Origin: Halobacillus mangrovi
GTDB lineage: Bacteria; Bacillota; Bacilli; Bacillales; Halobacillaceae
DNA length: 64,000 nucleotides
Assembly: GCF_002097535.1 (NCBI RefSeq)
Contig: NZ_CP020772.1
Coordinates: 3,636,501-3,700,500, forward strand
Reading direction: 5' to 3'
Below are positions 38,418 to 47,244 of the stretch, piece after piece. Within the stretch, counting starts at the first letter, position 1. Every line of letters begins with the position of its first letter. Made by a program: the position numbers and the translations under genes. The notes under the pieces were generated by a model. The model was given only the letters and a program-made list of their open reading frames with translations. It made no database searches and was not told the DNA's origin.

Positions 38418-39893
38418 TTATACGCTTGTATAGTTTGGTTTGGAAGTTTTTACTTTTTTCAAAAAGTCCTGTACATAGTCTTTATATGGCTCTTTATTGA
38501 ACTGTTCAAAGTAGGTCATCCCCATTTTCACGGGATCCCCAAAGAAGTAATATTCATAGTGTGTCTGCCTGCTGCCAAAGGCACTCATCGTCAGATCCCA
38601 GGCGAGACGGAACAGTTTCACACGTTCATAACCTTCCAGATTCTTAGACTGCAGGGCACGGTTAACGAGTGGACCAATTTCTTCATGATGGAAATCCTCT
38701 TCTGTCGGAATACCCATCAGTCCGGAAGCGCCTAGAATTCGCAAGATTTCAACTAATCGTGGATACATTCTCGGATACCAGTTTCTTGCTGCATTCAAGG
38801 CTTCAAAGTCAGGGGTCATCGTTCCCCATTTATCCAGCTTGGCGTTGTGCTCCGCTTTGAAGAGGTGAGATTTCATCGTTTCAAGCACGAGCATGATTTC
38901 CGTTCCTTTGTCCTGAACATGCTGGAACTTGTCGATTCCGATTGATTCCATCAGATTCAGCACCACTCCAAGCAGAAATTCAGTTTTGACTACGTTTTTG
39001 GCTACGACCTGGTGGGACATGTGCACGACAGCGTTCGTTTCAGCAAACGTACGGTTGCAAATCGAAGAGTTCCCACAAACAAACACCTTATCCCATGGGA
39101 CAAATACGTTGTCAAAATAAACAATCGCATCGCCCTCTTCAAAACGGCTGCTTAATGGGTGATCCCACGTGTTCTTACCGTAATCAAAGGATTCACGGCT
39201 GATGAACTTAAGCCCTGGAGTATTGTTCGGTACTACAAAGGCAAGAGAATACGGGTCATCGAGCTCGCCAGCTTTTTTAACCGTAGAAGGGAAGACGAGA
39301 ATCTCATCCGTAATACCGCCCTGGGTGGCAAGTAAGCGAGCACCGTCAACAATGATTCCGTCCGAGCGTTTTTCAACGAGGTGAAGCGCTACATTTGCAT
39401 CCTTTTGCTCGTGCTGTGCTTTTTGCCGGTTCACTTGTGGGTGGATCAAAGTATGAGTCAAGCTGATGTCATTTTCTCGTGCGTAGTCATAATAATTTTT
39501 AGCATTCTCCGCAAACATCGGGTCATCTTCACCAAACAAGTCGTTGGCTACCCCCATCGCCATCACTTCTGCATTCAAATAGTCAGGAGAACGTCCCATC
39601 AAACCTCCAGAAAGGCGTGCCCATTCCTGGATCGCTTCTCTACGCTTGATCAAATCATCGATCGTTTCCGGGCGGTAAAACGTCATCCCTACTTTATCGC
39701 CCGTTTGAGGAGAAGTGTAGAGCATTTTTTCAGGCTTTTCATATTGAAGGTCATATAAATCAGCCATCGATTGAACGACATTTTTGAAAGCTGGATGAGT
39801 GGTCGGGTCCTCGACACGTTCTCCGTGAATATAGATATTATTTTTAGCCTTTTTTAACTTCTCTTTATACTGTGCTCCTGTTTTTGCTGGCAT
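38418..39893 (-). CDS. hpaB: 4-hydroxyphenylacetate 3-monooxygenase, oxygenase component
   Basis: 491 residues, FADH2-dependent hydroxylase with an acyl-CoA dehydrogenase-like fold. Recognisable: GAQYKEKLKKAKNNIYIHGERV, RPETIDDLIKRREAIQEWARLSGG (parts), GRSPDYLNAEVMAMG, SFDYGKNTWDHPLSSRFEEGD (parts) and WDKVFVCGN. It adds a hydroxyl to 4-hydroxyphenylacetate to give homoprotocatechuate. Start ATG follows AAGGAGGAG. Second gene of the operon, 18 bp behind hpaE; hpaC lies two genes downstream. The length is that of the shorter Thermus-type HpaB. Confidence 0.94.
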   Translation of the reverse strand: MPAKTGAQYKEKLKKAKNNIYIHGERVEDPTTHPAFKNVVQSMADLYDLQYEKPEKMLYTSPQTGDKVGMTFYRPETIDDLIKRREAIQEWARLSGGLMGRSPDYLNAEVMAMGVANDLFGEDDPMFAENAKNYYDYARENDISLTHTLIHPQVNRQKAQHEQKDANVALHLVEKRSDGIIVDGARLLATQGGITDEILVFPSTVKKAGELDDPYSLAFVVPNNTPGLKFISRESFDYGKNTWDHPLSSRFEEGDAIVYFDNVFVPWDKVFVCGNSSICNRTFAETNAVVHMSHQVVAKNVVKTEFLLGVVLNLMESIGIDKFQHVQDKGTEIMLVLETMKSHLFKAEHNAKLDKWGTMTPDFEALNAARNWYPRMYPRLVEILRILGASGLMGIPTEEDFHHEEIGPLVNRALQSKNLEGYERVKLFRLAWDLTMSAFGSRQTHYEYYFFGDPVKMGMTYFEQFNKEPYKDYVQDFLKKVKTSKPNYTSV

Positions 39894-39911
39894 AAATAAA
39901 CTCCTCCTTGA

Positions 39912-41435
39912 TTATTTTTTTCCGAATTGAGGGATACGATGTTCTCCCAGCGCTACATGAATGATTTGTACTTCTGTATAAAATTCAAAGGCATAATGAC
40001 CGCCTTCACGTCCTATTCCACTGTGCTTGGAACCTCCGAATGGCGTCCTTAAATCCCGTACATTCTGAGAGTTGATCCACAACATTCCTGAGTCAATCGC
40101 CTGTGCAACACGGTGGCCTCGCTGAAGATCTTTGGTCCAGACATAGCCCGCTAGTCCGTAGCGGACATTATTCGCATGCTCAATAACTTCTGCTTCATCG
40201 TTGAAGGTCATCACAGCGATCACAGGGCCAAAGATCTCTTCCTGTACCACTCTCATTGACGTATCTGCATTGAGAAGTAAAGTTGGAGCAACAAAATTAC
40301 CGCGGCTGTGCTCTTCCGGAACCGATCCGCTGATCACCTGACAGCCTTCTTCTTCGGCCAGTTCTAAATAACTTTTCACACTTTCGTAGTGTTTCGTATG
40401 AATTAAAGGTCCGACTTGCGTGTCTTCTTTCATCGGGTCGCCTACGATAATGTTTTGTACTCGCTCTTTCAAAGCTGCAATAAAATCAGCAGCGATGTCC
40501 TCATGAACGTACAATCGTGAGTTGGCGGTACAGCGTTCTCCATTAAAGGAGAAGATCCCCCACGTGCAGGCGTCAATTGCCCGCTCAAAGTCTGCATCAT
40601 CAAACACGATGATTGGTGATTTTCCACCTAACTCCATAGAGAAACGCTTCAACGTATCCGCGCCATTTTTCATAATTTCAGAGCCTGTCGTCGTTTCTCC
40701 TGTAAAAGAAATTAACTCCACATCCTCATGAGCAACCAACGACGCACCTGCCGTTTCCCCGTATCCATGAACAACGTTAAAGACACCGTCAGGAAGGCCA
40801 GCTTTATCAATGATTTCAGCTAATCGATTCGCCGTAAGTGGTGACCATTCTGCAGGTTTTAAAACGACTGTATTTCCTGTAGCCAAAGCCGGCGCAATCT
40901 TCCATGTCTCAAGCATGAACGGGGCGTTCCAAGGTGTGATTAACCCGGCTACCCCTACAGGTTTATGAATCGTGTAGTTGAGAAACTCATCATCTACCTG
41001 GTACGCATCTCCGACTAGACGACTCTTCACCATCTCCGCATAGAACCTGAAGTTGTGTGCAGCACGTGCGACCATTTTCTTCGTCTGGCTGATTGGCAGG
41101 CCTGTATCGTAGGATTCAAGCGGAGCAATTTCATCAATATGCTCATCGATTAAATCTGCAATTTTATAAATGTAACTTAACCGATCATTTTGTGAGAGCC
41201 TCCCCCATTCCCCTTTGAAAGCTTTCCTGGCTGCTTTTACCGCTTTGTCTATATCGCCTTCTGCCCCTGAAGCGATTTTGTTGATCTTTTCATTAGTAAA
41301 AGGATTATAATTATCGAATTGTTCACGACTTTCTGCATCTACAAAAGCTCCATCAATGTAAAGTTGAATGTCTTTCACTTCTTTAATCACACGTTTTCCT
41401 GCTTCGTTAATATCAGATAAAGTAAGTTCACTCAT
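39912..41435 (-). CDS. hpaE: 5-carboxymethyl-2-hydroxymuconate semialdehyde dehydrogenase
   Basis: 507 residues, aldehyde dehydrogenase family. Key motifs: LITPWNAPFMLETWKIAPALATGNTVVLKPAEWSP (parts: TPWNAPF, VVLKPAEWSP), FTGETTTG, the general base Glu in MELGGKSP and the catalytic Cys in FSFNGERCTANSRLY. It oxidises the ring-cleavage semialdehyde with NAD. ATG at 41435 follows AGGAGG by six bases; a TTG five codons earlier is the ribosome site itself. It is the first gene of hpaE-hpaB-hpaD-hpaC-FAD synthetase-dapA-like, with a cre site directly upstream and a divergent LysR gene. Confidence 0.92.
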   Translation of the reverse strand: MSELTLSDINEAGKRVIKEVKDIQLYIDGAFVDAESREQFDNYNPFTNEKINKIASGAEGDIDKAVKAARKAFKGEWGRLSQNDRLSYIYKIADLIDEHIDEIAPLESYDTGLPISQTKKMVARAAHNFRFYAEMVKSRLVGDAYQVDDEFLNYTIHKPVGVAGLITPWNAPFMLETWKIAPALATGNTVVLKPAEWSPLTANRLAEIIDKAGLPDGVFNVVHGYGETAGASLVAHEDVELISFTGETTTGSEIMKNGADTLKRFSMELGGKSPIIVFDDADFERAIDACTWGIFSFNGERCTANSRLYVHEDIAADFIAALKERVQNIIVGDPMKEDTQVGPLIHTKHYESVKSYLELAEEEGCQVISGSVPEEHSRGNFVAPTLLLNADTSMRVVQEEIFGPVIAVMTFNDEAEVIEHANNVRYGLAGYVWTKDLQRGHRVAQAIDSGMLWINSQNVRDLRTPFGGSKHSGIGREGGHYAFEFYTEVQIIHVALGEHRIPQFGKK

Positions 41436-41450
41436 GCTTTTCCTCCTCAA

Positions 41451-41464
41451 TGATAGCGCTTTCT
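41451..41464 (-). promoter_or_regulatory. cre-like site (CcpA) at hpaE
   Basis: AGAAAGCGCTATCA on the minus strand, 12-13 of 14 cre positions, 16 bp upstream of the hpaE start and close to its ribosome site. Confidence 0.6.
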
Positions 41465-41624
41465 TTTATGTCCAAAAAAATAAACCTTGACCTCGGACTA
41501 AATTTGCAAATATTCGCTAAAGTTTGTATATTCAAATTATCCCATAGGCCAATCTATATTAAAAATATCTATAATATCTATATTGCATATGATTTTCATA
41601 TACATATGAAACGGAGGTAAGACA

Positions 41625-42539
41625 TTGGATATCAAGCAATTACGATACTTTCGTACAGTTGCTGAAGAAGGTCAAGTAACAAAAGCAGCAAAAAAACTCC
41701 ATATGGCTCAGCCTCCTCTCAGCCAGCAAATTAAACTGATGGAAGAAGAACTTGAACTGAAGTTGTTTGACCGCCATGGCCGTAAGCTTGAATTGACGAG
41801 TGCAGGAGAAGTGCTCTATCAAAAAGCAGGACAAATTCTTAATGATTTAGAAGAAACAATCGTAGAAGTTAAAGAAACAAATGAAGGGATTACTGGTACC
41901 CTTCATATCGGTTCTAACAAATCATGCTTTTCCTCTTTGACAGGTCCCTTAAATCAGTTGAGACAGCAATATCCAAACCTAACCTATCAGCTTAGAGAAG
42001 GAGATACCTACTTTTTGGCCGAATGCATTCGAAGACGAGAAATCGAAATGGCGGTGGTCCGTCTACCTATTGAACGAGATGAATTTGAAATGGTCCCTCT
42101 TCCTTCCGAACCTTACGTACTCGTTACACCAAAATCCTGGGACTTGTTTCCTTCGGCAGCTAAAGAAGTCGAGGTCGAAGATTTGAAAGATCTTCCGTTA
42201 ATGCTTTTACATCGAATCAGCGGAATGGGGCAATTTGAATTGATTGTGGATGAATGCAGAAAGCACGGATTTGACCCTTATGTGATTTGTGAATGTCCAG
42301 ATGCTACGATGTTGTTATCGCTAGTGGCTAATGGTGTGGGAGCAACCATTGTTCCACGGTCTACTTTGGAAGCGTTTTCTTTTTCTAATATTGAAAGCTA
42401 TGAGTTTAGGAATGCTGATATTGAAGCGAAAGCTGTGGTGATCTGGCATAAAGACCGATATCTAACGAAAGCCTCCAGAAGGTTGTTGCGTTTGTTCGAA
42501 TTAGATAGGACTGATTTAGAAAAACTCGTTCAACTATAA
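41625..42539 (+). CDS. LysR-family regulator of the hpa cluster
   Basis: 304 residues. N-terminal helix-turn-helix MDIKQLRYFRTVAEEGQVTKAAKKLHMAQPPLSQQI (parts: LRYFRTVAEEG, HMAQPPLSQQIK), then the two-lobed effector domain from about residue 90. The start is TTG, six bases after GGAGGT. It is divergent from hpaE with a 190 bp gap that is rich in A and T. LysR proteins bind such gaps and control both sides, so it probably activates the hpa operon in response to 4-hydroxyphenylacetate or homoprotocatechuate. The inducer cannot be read from sequence. Confidence 0.9.
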   Translation: MDIKQLRYFRTVAEEGQVTKAAKKLHMAQPPLSQQIKLMEEELELKLFDRHGRKLELTSAGEVLYQKAGQILNDLEETIVEVKETNEGITGTLHIGSNKSCFSSLTGPLNQLRQQYPNLTYQLREGDTYFLAECIRRREIEMAVVRLPIERDEFEMVPLPSEPYVLVTPKSWDLFPSAAKEVEVEDLKDLPLMLLHRISGMGQFELIVDECRKHGFDPYVICECPDATMLLSLVANGVGATIVPRSTLEAFSFSNIESYEFRNADIEAKAVVIWHKDRYLTKASRRLLRLFELDRTDLEKLVQL

Positions 42540-42605
42540 ATGAAAACTCCCCCTCCTATTTTCTGAAGAATTCAATCCGACTGTTTCCGTTTTTTATTAC
42601 CAGTA

Positions 42606-42730
42606 AAGGTGAGAGGGGAAATTGCTCGCTTTCCGCGGGGATGACGGCAAGCCTCCTCGGTTCTGCAACCTGTGGGGTCTTGCCAGCCATACCATTCCCG
42701 CAGGAGTCTCCCAATCTCCCCTCTCACCTT
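42606..42730 (+). repeat. ~125 bp imperfect-hairpin element, copy A
   Basis: Bounded by a perfect 14-bp inverted repeat AAGGTGAGAGGGGA/TCCCCTCTCACCTT. Inside are CTTTCCGCGGGG, GGCAAGCCTCCTCGG, TGTGGGGTCTTGCC and CCCGCAGGAGTCTCCC. The same core recurs reversed at 42925 and in decayed form at 48237. Not coding. Confidence 0.8.
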
Positions 42731-42924
42731 ATGTTTAATTGATTAAACAGAAACGCGATCATAGGAGGAATTAAGGCCCTCTCTTTTTTATTCACTCTGG
42801 AAGTACACTAGTTCCACCCTATAGAAAGAGTGTTAAGTTTCTATTGTTGAAGGTAATTCAATATAACCGTCTCTCTGTGGATATTTATAAATAATTCTAA
42901 TGTGTTCGTAAGAATTATGACGCG
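42731..42924. other. Gene-free spacer between two repeat elements
   Basis: No gene. Short open frames here (for example 42841-43077 minus) run into repeat copy B and lack ribosome sites. Confidence 0.5.
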
Positions 42925-43050
42925 GGCGTTGGTGGGAAACGGCGAGACTCCCGCGGGAGAAGAAGCTAGGCTAGACCCCGCAAAGAGCGCAGCGATTGAG
43001 GAGGCTTGCCAGTTTCCCCGCAGGAAAGCGAGTCGTTTCCCGCCAACGCC
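42925..43050 (-). repeat. ~125 bp imperfect-hairpin element, copy B (inverted)
   Basis: 17-bp terminal inverted repeat (GGCGTTGGTGGGAAACG with CGTTTCCCGCCAACGCC, one G-T pair). Read on the minus strand it follows copy A: CGCTTTCCTGCGGGGA, GGCAAGCCTCCTCA, GCGGGGTCTAGCC, CCCGCGGGAGTCTCGCC. The outer arms differ from those of copy A while the core is kept. Confidence 0.8.
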
Positions 43051-43236
43051 AAACTCTCTATTATTAACGAACCCCACTTATTTGAAAATAACCCTTCATA
43101 CTCTGCTATTAAGCGAAATAACTCCTATAGTTAATAGCCAACATCATTTTACAAAATTCTCAAATTAAAAAGGAAAATGCATCCTTTTATGGAAATGAAC
43201 TTATAGGATTCAAATACAATTTTGGAGGCTGGGTAG

Positions 43237-43716
43237 ATGGAAAAGGTTGATCCCATCACGATATCTGGAGTAACAGAAATCAGGAAAAAGAAATTAGTAG
43301 GCTTTCGCGTCGTTTGTGAAGATATGGCGGGTTATGGTCAGGTAATTCCTAAAGCTTCAATGGTATTAGACCGTCGCAAAGGGGAGATTAAGAACCTTGT
43401 GGAGCCTGTTAAGCTTATCGGGGCTTTTAAAGCTGCTGAGACCTGTGAGGAAGACGATGGCTACTGGGTTTGTTATGAAGTTGAAAGTTTTGAAGATATC
43501 CCTGATGGAATGGCCAGCCTTACTGTTCCGGAAGAAACATATGCCGTCCTTCATTTTAGGGGCCATGCATCGGAGATTTACAGTGTCTATGAACATTTAC
43601 ATCAATGGATAGAGGAAAATGGATATAATCGATCACCAGAAAAATGGACGCTGGAAATCTATTCTAAGTGGACAGAAACGGAAGATCGTCTAGATCTTTG
43701 CGACCCAATTCATTGA
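43237..43716 (+). CDS. GyrI-like/effector-binding domain protein
   Basis: 159 residues, soluble, made of a single bacterial effector-binding (GyrI-like) domain: two repeats of a beta-alpha unit with KKKLVGFRVVCEDMAGYGQ, YEVESFEDIPDGMASLTVP, YAVLHFRGHASEIYSVYEHLHQWI and LEIYSKW. Relatives bind small molecules and either regulate or sequester them. It has no DNA-binding part. ATG follows TTGGAGG. It stands alone between the repeat elements and a small VOC gene, with no sign of a functional partner. Confidence 0.78.
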   Translation: MEKVDPITISGVTEIRKKKLVGFRVVCEDMAGYGQVIPKASMVLDRRKGEIKNLVEPVKLIGAFKAAETCEEDDGYWVCYEVESFEDIPDGMASLTVPEETYAVLHFRGHASEIYSVYEHLHQWIEENGYNRSPEKWTLEIYSKWTETEDRLDLCDPIH

Positions 43717-43782
43717 TTAAACACATAGTACTGTTCTCCAAGGGAAGCGAGCAATCTCAGCGTATTTTAGGAGGTTATAAAT

Positions 43783-44154
43783 ATGAACAAAAGTCCAATA
43801 AAAAACAAAGTCAATTTAGTCTTTATACCAGTAAGTGATATTGAAAAATCAAAAGAATGGTATTCTAGAATGCTAGGAATAGAGGATGGTGAAAGTCATT
43901 TTGATCATCTATTCGTTGCAGATATGGATGGAGCCGGGATGATTCTCGATACAATGCCGATGTGGAGAGATGAAAACGGAAAACTTCCACGGTTAAATGC
44001 CCCGGTTGTGCAATTCGGTACGGAAGATATCGACAGGTCCTACCAATTTATGAAAGAAAATGGCGTGGAACTTGTGACAGAAGTCCAGCACAACAAATTT
44101 TTTGTCTTCAAGGATCCAGACGGGAACATGCTTATGGTGTGTGAGGATCATTAG
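43783..44154 (+). CDS. VOC-family (glyoxalase/dioxygenase-like) protein
   Basis: 123 residues, one VOC module: VNLVFIPVSDIEKSKEWYSRMLG, HFDHLFVADMDGAGMILDT, PVVQFGTEDIDRSYQFMKENG and FFVFKDPDGNMLMVCE. Metal-site residues of glyoxalase I type are only partly visible (Glu near the end). Such single-module proteins include bleomycin-resistance-like and unknown lyases; the function cannot be stated. ATG follows AGGAGG. 66 bp behind the effector-binding gene, possibly co-transcribed. Confidence 0.8.
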   Translation: MNKSPIKNKVNLVFIPVSDIEKSKEWYSRMLGIEDGESHFDHLFVADMDGAGMILDTMPMWRDENGKLPRLNAPVVQFGTEDIDRSYQFMKENGVELVTEVQHNKFFVFKDPDGNMLMVCEDH

Positions 44155-44230
44155 ATATTTTCTTTAGTTATCCGTAATACCTTTCCATTAAAATGCGTCG
44201 TCAAGGCTTTACTAAGCCATTTTAACTAAA

Positions 44231-44275
44231 GAAAAAAGAACTTCCCCACATCGTTGGGAAGTTCTTTTTTTTTTT
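44231..44275. terminator. Convergent terminator
   Basis: AAAAAAGAACTTCCC/GGGAAGTTCTTTTTT with a long T run, between the VOC gene and the symporter gene. Confidence 0.9.
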
Positions 44276-44281
44276 ATTGAA

Positions 44282-45874
44282 TTAACGTACATGTATTCTT
44301 TTCGTTTGGACGTCTTCTTGTTCAACTTGTCTGTGTGAAGTGAACAAACTTACAGTAATAAAAACAAGGGTAGATAGAGGCAGCGCATAAAATAGCGGAT
44401 CTACATGGGTCCATGGATAAGCAAGAAGATAGCCTTTTCCAAAAAGTGCTTCAGAAAGACCAAAGGCTACGGACTGCTTTTCATGCAAAAATAAGAACCC
44501 GAACATGCTGACTCCGAAGCCAGTAATAATACTGTAAACAGCTCCTGCACGTGAAGCTTTCTTCCAATAAAACGCTCCAACTAATGCAGGCAGGAAACCG
44601 GCAGCACAAATTCCGAACCAAAACGCGGTAGCCTGAGCGATGACTCCTCCCGGTAAAAGGTAAGCCAGAATGACTGATAGTAGGACCCCGACGATAACAC
44701 CAAGGCGCGCGGGGCTGATGACATTTCCTAACACCGACCGGACCCCTAACGTTTTCAGGATGTCTTCACCAAACGCACTTGCCTGCACGTGGATGAGAGA
44801 GCTTACGGTGGAAATTGTCGCTGACAGGAGAGTAAGCGTAAATACATAGATGAACCATCCAGGCATCAATGTGTTGATGAACTTTGGAATAACAAGGTCA
44901 GGGTTTCCGCCAGCAACACTGATCGAAAGTTCTCCGGCCGTTTCCATAAAATAAACATTGCTGAGCGGTCCGATCATGTAAGCTGCTCCTGTCATGAAAA
45001 AGATAAAGATTCCGCCGACAAGCACAGAACGATACAGAGCACGGTCGTTGTTTACGGTCATACAGCGCATGGCTAATTGCGGCTGTGCAAGAACCCCGAT
45101 ACCGACACCCATGATGATCGTGCTGACGAGTGTCCACCACATAGGAGAACCTAATTCAGGCATGCTTGTCCATCCTTGGTGCCCCTGGGAAGCGAGGGAG
45201 TCTGGAACCATCGATTTAAGTGAGGCTAACGCATGGTGTCCATCCACGATGCCCCCTACCGCTTGATAGCTGGCAAATAAGAAAATAGCCATTCCTATGA
45301 GCATGATCACCGCTGCGAACGCATCGGTATACATAACGGCCTTGATTCCTCCACCAATAACATAAAGCGCAATAATTACGGCAAGAATCAGTAAAGCTGC
45401 GTTAAAGTTCAACGACAGCGTTTCCTGCAGGAACCGACCCCCACCTATTAACACGATACTTGTGTAAGCAGGCATAAAGATAAAAATGACAATACCTGAG
45501 AAGACCGTGATGAACTTCGAATCATAATGTTTCCCTAATAAAGAAGGAAAAGTCGTAGCATCTAGTTTCAGAGAGAGCCTCCGAATCTTTTTTCCAAAAA
45601 CAGCGAAAGCAACAAAAATACCTAGGACAATGTTTAAAAAAGCGAGCCACAATAGACTTAATCCATAGATAGAAGCAACTCCGCCAAAACCGACCATAGC
45701 TGATGTACTGATAAAGGTGGCACCATAGGATAATGCCATGACAATTGGATTAATGTTTCGTCCGCCTACTAGATAATCAGCTTCAGACGTTGTCTTTTTA
45801 TAGCCGTAATACGCAAGCAGCGACATGACAGCAATATAAGCAAGGCATAAAGGAATTAATACAGAAAGATTCAC
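44282..45874 (-). CDS. Sodium:solute symporter (SSS family) of the hpa region
   Basis: 530 residues, about 13 membrane segments. Family blocks: YLVGGRNINPIVMALSYGATFISTSAMVGFGG (in parts: YLVGGRNINPIVMALSYG, ATFISTSAMVGFGG), GGGIKAVMYTDAFAAVIM with the G-G-x-x-A-V-x-x-T-D signature, and YPWTHVDPLFYALPLS near the C-terminus. GTG start at 45874 overlaps the stop of a 39-residue partner. Position before hpaF/G on the same strand suggests uptake of an aromatic acid such as 4-hydroxyphenylacetate; that is inference from place. A cre-like site precedes the pair. Confidence 0.87.
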   Translation of the reverse strand: MNLSVLIPLCLAYIAVMSLLAYYGYKKTTSEADYLVGGRNINPIVMALSYGATFISTSAMVGFGGVASIYGLSLLWLAFLNIVLGIFVAFAVFGKKIRRLSLKLDATTFPSLLGKHYDSKFITVFSGIVIFIFMPAYTSIVLIGGGRFLQETLSLNFNAALLILAVIIALYVIGGGIKAVMYTDAFAAVIMLIGMAIFLFASYQAVGGIVDGHHALASLKSMVPDSLASQGHQGWTSMPELGSPMWWTLVSTIIMGVGIGVLAQPQLAMRCMTVNNDRALYRSVLVGGIFIFFMTGAAYMIGPLSNVYFMETAGELSISVAGGNPDLVIPKFINTLMPGWFIYVFTLTLLSATISTVSSLIHVQASAFGEDILKTLGVRSVLGNVISPARLGVIVGVLLSVILAYLLPGGVIAQATAFWFGICAAGFLPALVGAFYWKKASRAGAVYSIITGFGVSMFGFLFLHEKQSVAFGLSEALFGKGYLLAYPWTHVDPLFYALPLSTLVFITVSLFTSHRQVEQEDVQTKRIHVR

Positions 45875-45990
45875 TCTTCCTCACCTTCCCCTCGATTCCA
45901 CATCACTGCCCCATAAAAGACACAGCCAACCGCAGACAGAACTGTAGCTACCCAGATAAATGCAATAGAAGCATCATCAATCCCTAACAT
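45871..45990 (-). CDS. Symporter small accessory protein (39 aa)
   Basis: Short single-span membrane protein: MLGIDDASIAFIWVATVLSA, then VGCVFYGAVMWNRGEGEEE. ATG at 45990 lies behind AAAGGAGGG, and its stop overlaps the GTG of the symporter gene (GTGA), so the two are translationally coupled. Small proteins of this kind next to SSS transporters are known as symporter small accessory proteins, which are thought to aid assembly or activity. Too short for usual gene finders. Confidence 0.82.
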   Translation of the reverse strand: MLGIDDASIAFIWVATVLSAVGCVFYGAVMWNRGEGEEE

Positions 45991-46037
45991 GTTCGCCCTC
46001 CTTTAAGTATTATGATTCTATTAACCTAACCAATTGA

Positions 46038-46051
46038 AGAAAACGCTTACA
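46038..46051 (-). promoter_or_regulatory. cre-like site (CcpA) at the symporter pair
   Basis: The plus-strand sequence AGAAAACGCTTACA matches 13 of 14 cre positions (the site is near-palindromic). It is about 50 bp upstream of the accessory-protein start and lies between that gene and the terminator of hpaF. Confidence 0.55.
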
Positions 46052-46059
46052 AAGAACAA

Positions 46060-46091
46060 TTAAAAGAAGAAGGCCTTTGTTCCGGCCCTCT
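46060..46091 (-). terminator. Terminator of hpaF
   Basis: AGAGGGCC/GGCCTTCT (one G-T pair), loop of eight, then TCTTTTAATT on the minus strand. Confidence 0.65.
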
Positions 46092-46098
46092 ACCCCTT

Positions 46099-46479
46099 TT
46101 ATTTAAACCGGCTATGGATGTTGTTGTGTTTGTAGGTTTTATGTTGGAATTCTACTATCTCAAGCGATAAAGCTAAGTATTTTTCTTCAAAGATGGAAGC
46201 GAAATGCTCTTTCATTACTTGAAATAGTTCTTCACAAGTCGCTTCTTTCGTTTCTTCACTTCTGCCTTTGCCTATTTTTAACGTCGTATGGACGAACGCA
46301 TCGTCTTCTTTTCCATCAGAAATGTGATAATCGGTGACTTTATGGGCTCTTACACGGATTCCGCCAATCGGATAGATGTCACCACGTTTTACTAACACCT
46401 GACTGATCTTTTTAAGCAGACTTTGAATATTTGTATGAGGCGTTAAGTTATCGGTGTATTCTACAATTACATGTGGCAC
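46099..46479 (-). CDS. hpaF: 5-carboxymethyl-2-hydroxymuconate delta-isomerase
   Basis: 126 residues, tautomerase superfamily (CHMI). The mature chain begins with Pro (MPHVIVEYTDNL), the catalytic base, and has GGIRVRAHKVTDYHISDGKEDDAFVHTTLKIGKGRS (parts: RVRAHKVTDYHI, DAFVHTTLKIGKGR). It isomerises the HpaE product before decarboxylation. ATG follows AGGAGGA. It is the last gene of a short unit hpaG1-hpaG2-hpaF. Confidence 0.9.
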   Translation of the reverse strand: MPHVIVEYTDNLTPHTNIQSLLKKISQVLVKRGDIYPIGGIRVRAHKVTDYHISDGKEDDAFVHTTLKIGKGRSEETKEATCEELFQVMKEHFASIFEEKYLALSLEIVEFQHKTYKHNNIHSRFK

Positions 46480-46497
46480 AACGATTCCTCCTAAAAG

Positions 46498-47244
46498 TTA
46501 GCTTTTTTCATCAGTAATCGTATTAATAAGCCGGCCTAAGCCTTCTATCTCAGTAATAACCTCATCTCCTACTTTTGTATCGACGGTCCCTTTTGGTGTT
46601 CCTGTCAAAATAAGGTCTCCTGGATTTAGTGTCATAAAGCTGCTCAAATATTCAATGAGGACGGGAATATCAAAAGTCATATCCTTGGTAGAGCCTTCCT
46701 GAACAAGCTCCCCATTCACATACGTACGTAAAGCAAGATTCATAGGATCTTTAACATCTACGGCATTGACCAGCCAAGGTCCGATCGGGGTGCAATGATC
46801 CCGATTTTTCACTCGCAAATTCGGTCGATAATAATTCTCTAAGTAATCACGAATCGCGTAATCATTGGCAATCGTATAGCCGGAGATATAGCTGTACGCG
46901 TCTTCTTTTTTGATGTTCTTTGCCTGTCGTCCAATGACGACAGCCAGTTCACACTCATAATGCATGTTTGTCACATCAGATGGTCGATAGGTTTTGCCGC
47001 GGTGACCGACGAAAGTATTCGGTCCTTTCAAAAAGACAAGCGGCTCTTCCGGTGCATTGAAAGAAAGCTCACTCGCATGATCGAAATAATTCAATCCAAG
47101 CGCAAAACTCGTCTGCGGCTCCACAGGTGGCAGCCAAACAACTTCTTCTTCCGACAGTCGCTGGCCATTATCCAGTTGAACCCCTTCAGAAACTTCCGTT
47201 GCCTGATAAATTCCGCCTTGAAAGGCTACCCGTGCCGTCTTCAT
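46498..47244 (-). CDS. hpaG2: Fumarylacetoacetase-family isomerase/decarboxylase (HpaG C-terminal half)
   Basis: 248 residues that match the C-terminal half of enterobacterial HpaG: FALGLNYFDHASELSFNAPEEPLVFLKGPNTFVGH (parts), HYECELAVVIGRQAKNI with the metal-binding Glu residues, GYTIANDYAIRDYLENYYRPNLRVKNRD (parts) and GDLILTGTPKGT. In E. coli the two FAH-type halves are fused and carry out decarboxylation and isomerisation to 2-oxohept-3-enedioate. Here they are two genes overlapping by four bases. The start ATG overlaps the stop of hpaG1. Confidence 0.9.
   Translation of the reverse strand: MKTARVAFQGGIYQATEVSEGVQLDNGQRLSEEEVVWLPPVEPQTSFALGLNYFDHASELSFNAPEEPLVFLKGPNTFVGHRGKTYRPSDVTNMHYECELAVVIGRQAKNIKKEDAYSYISGYTIANDYAIRDYLENYYRPNLRVKNRDHCTPIGPWLVNAVDVKDPMNLALRTYVNGELVQEGSTKDMTFDIPVLIEYLSSFMTLNPGDLILTGTPKGTVDTKVGDEVITEIEGLGRLINTITDEKS

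Noticed and set aside
42841-43168. Short frames on both strands around 42.9 kb
   Set aside because: They are translations of the inverted hairpin element, which is GC-richer and so lacks stops.
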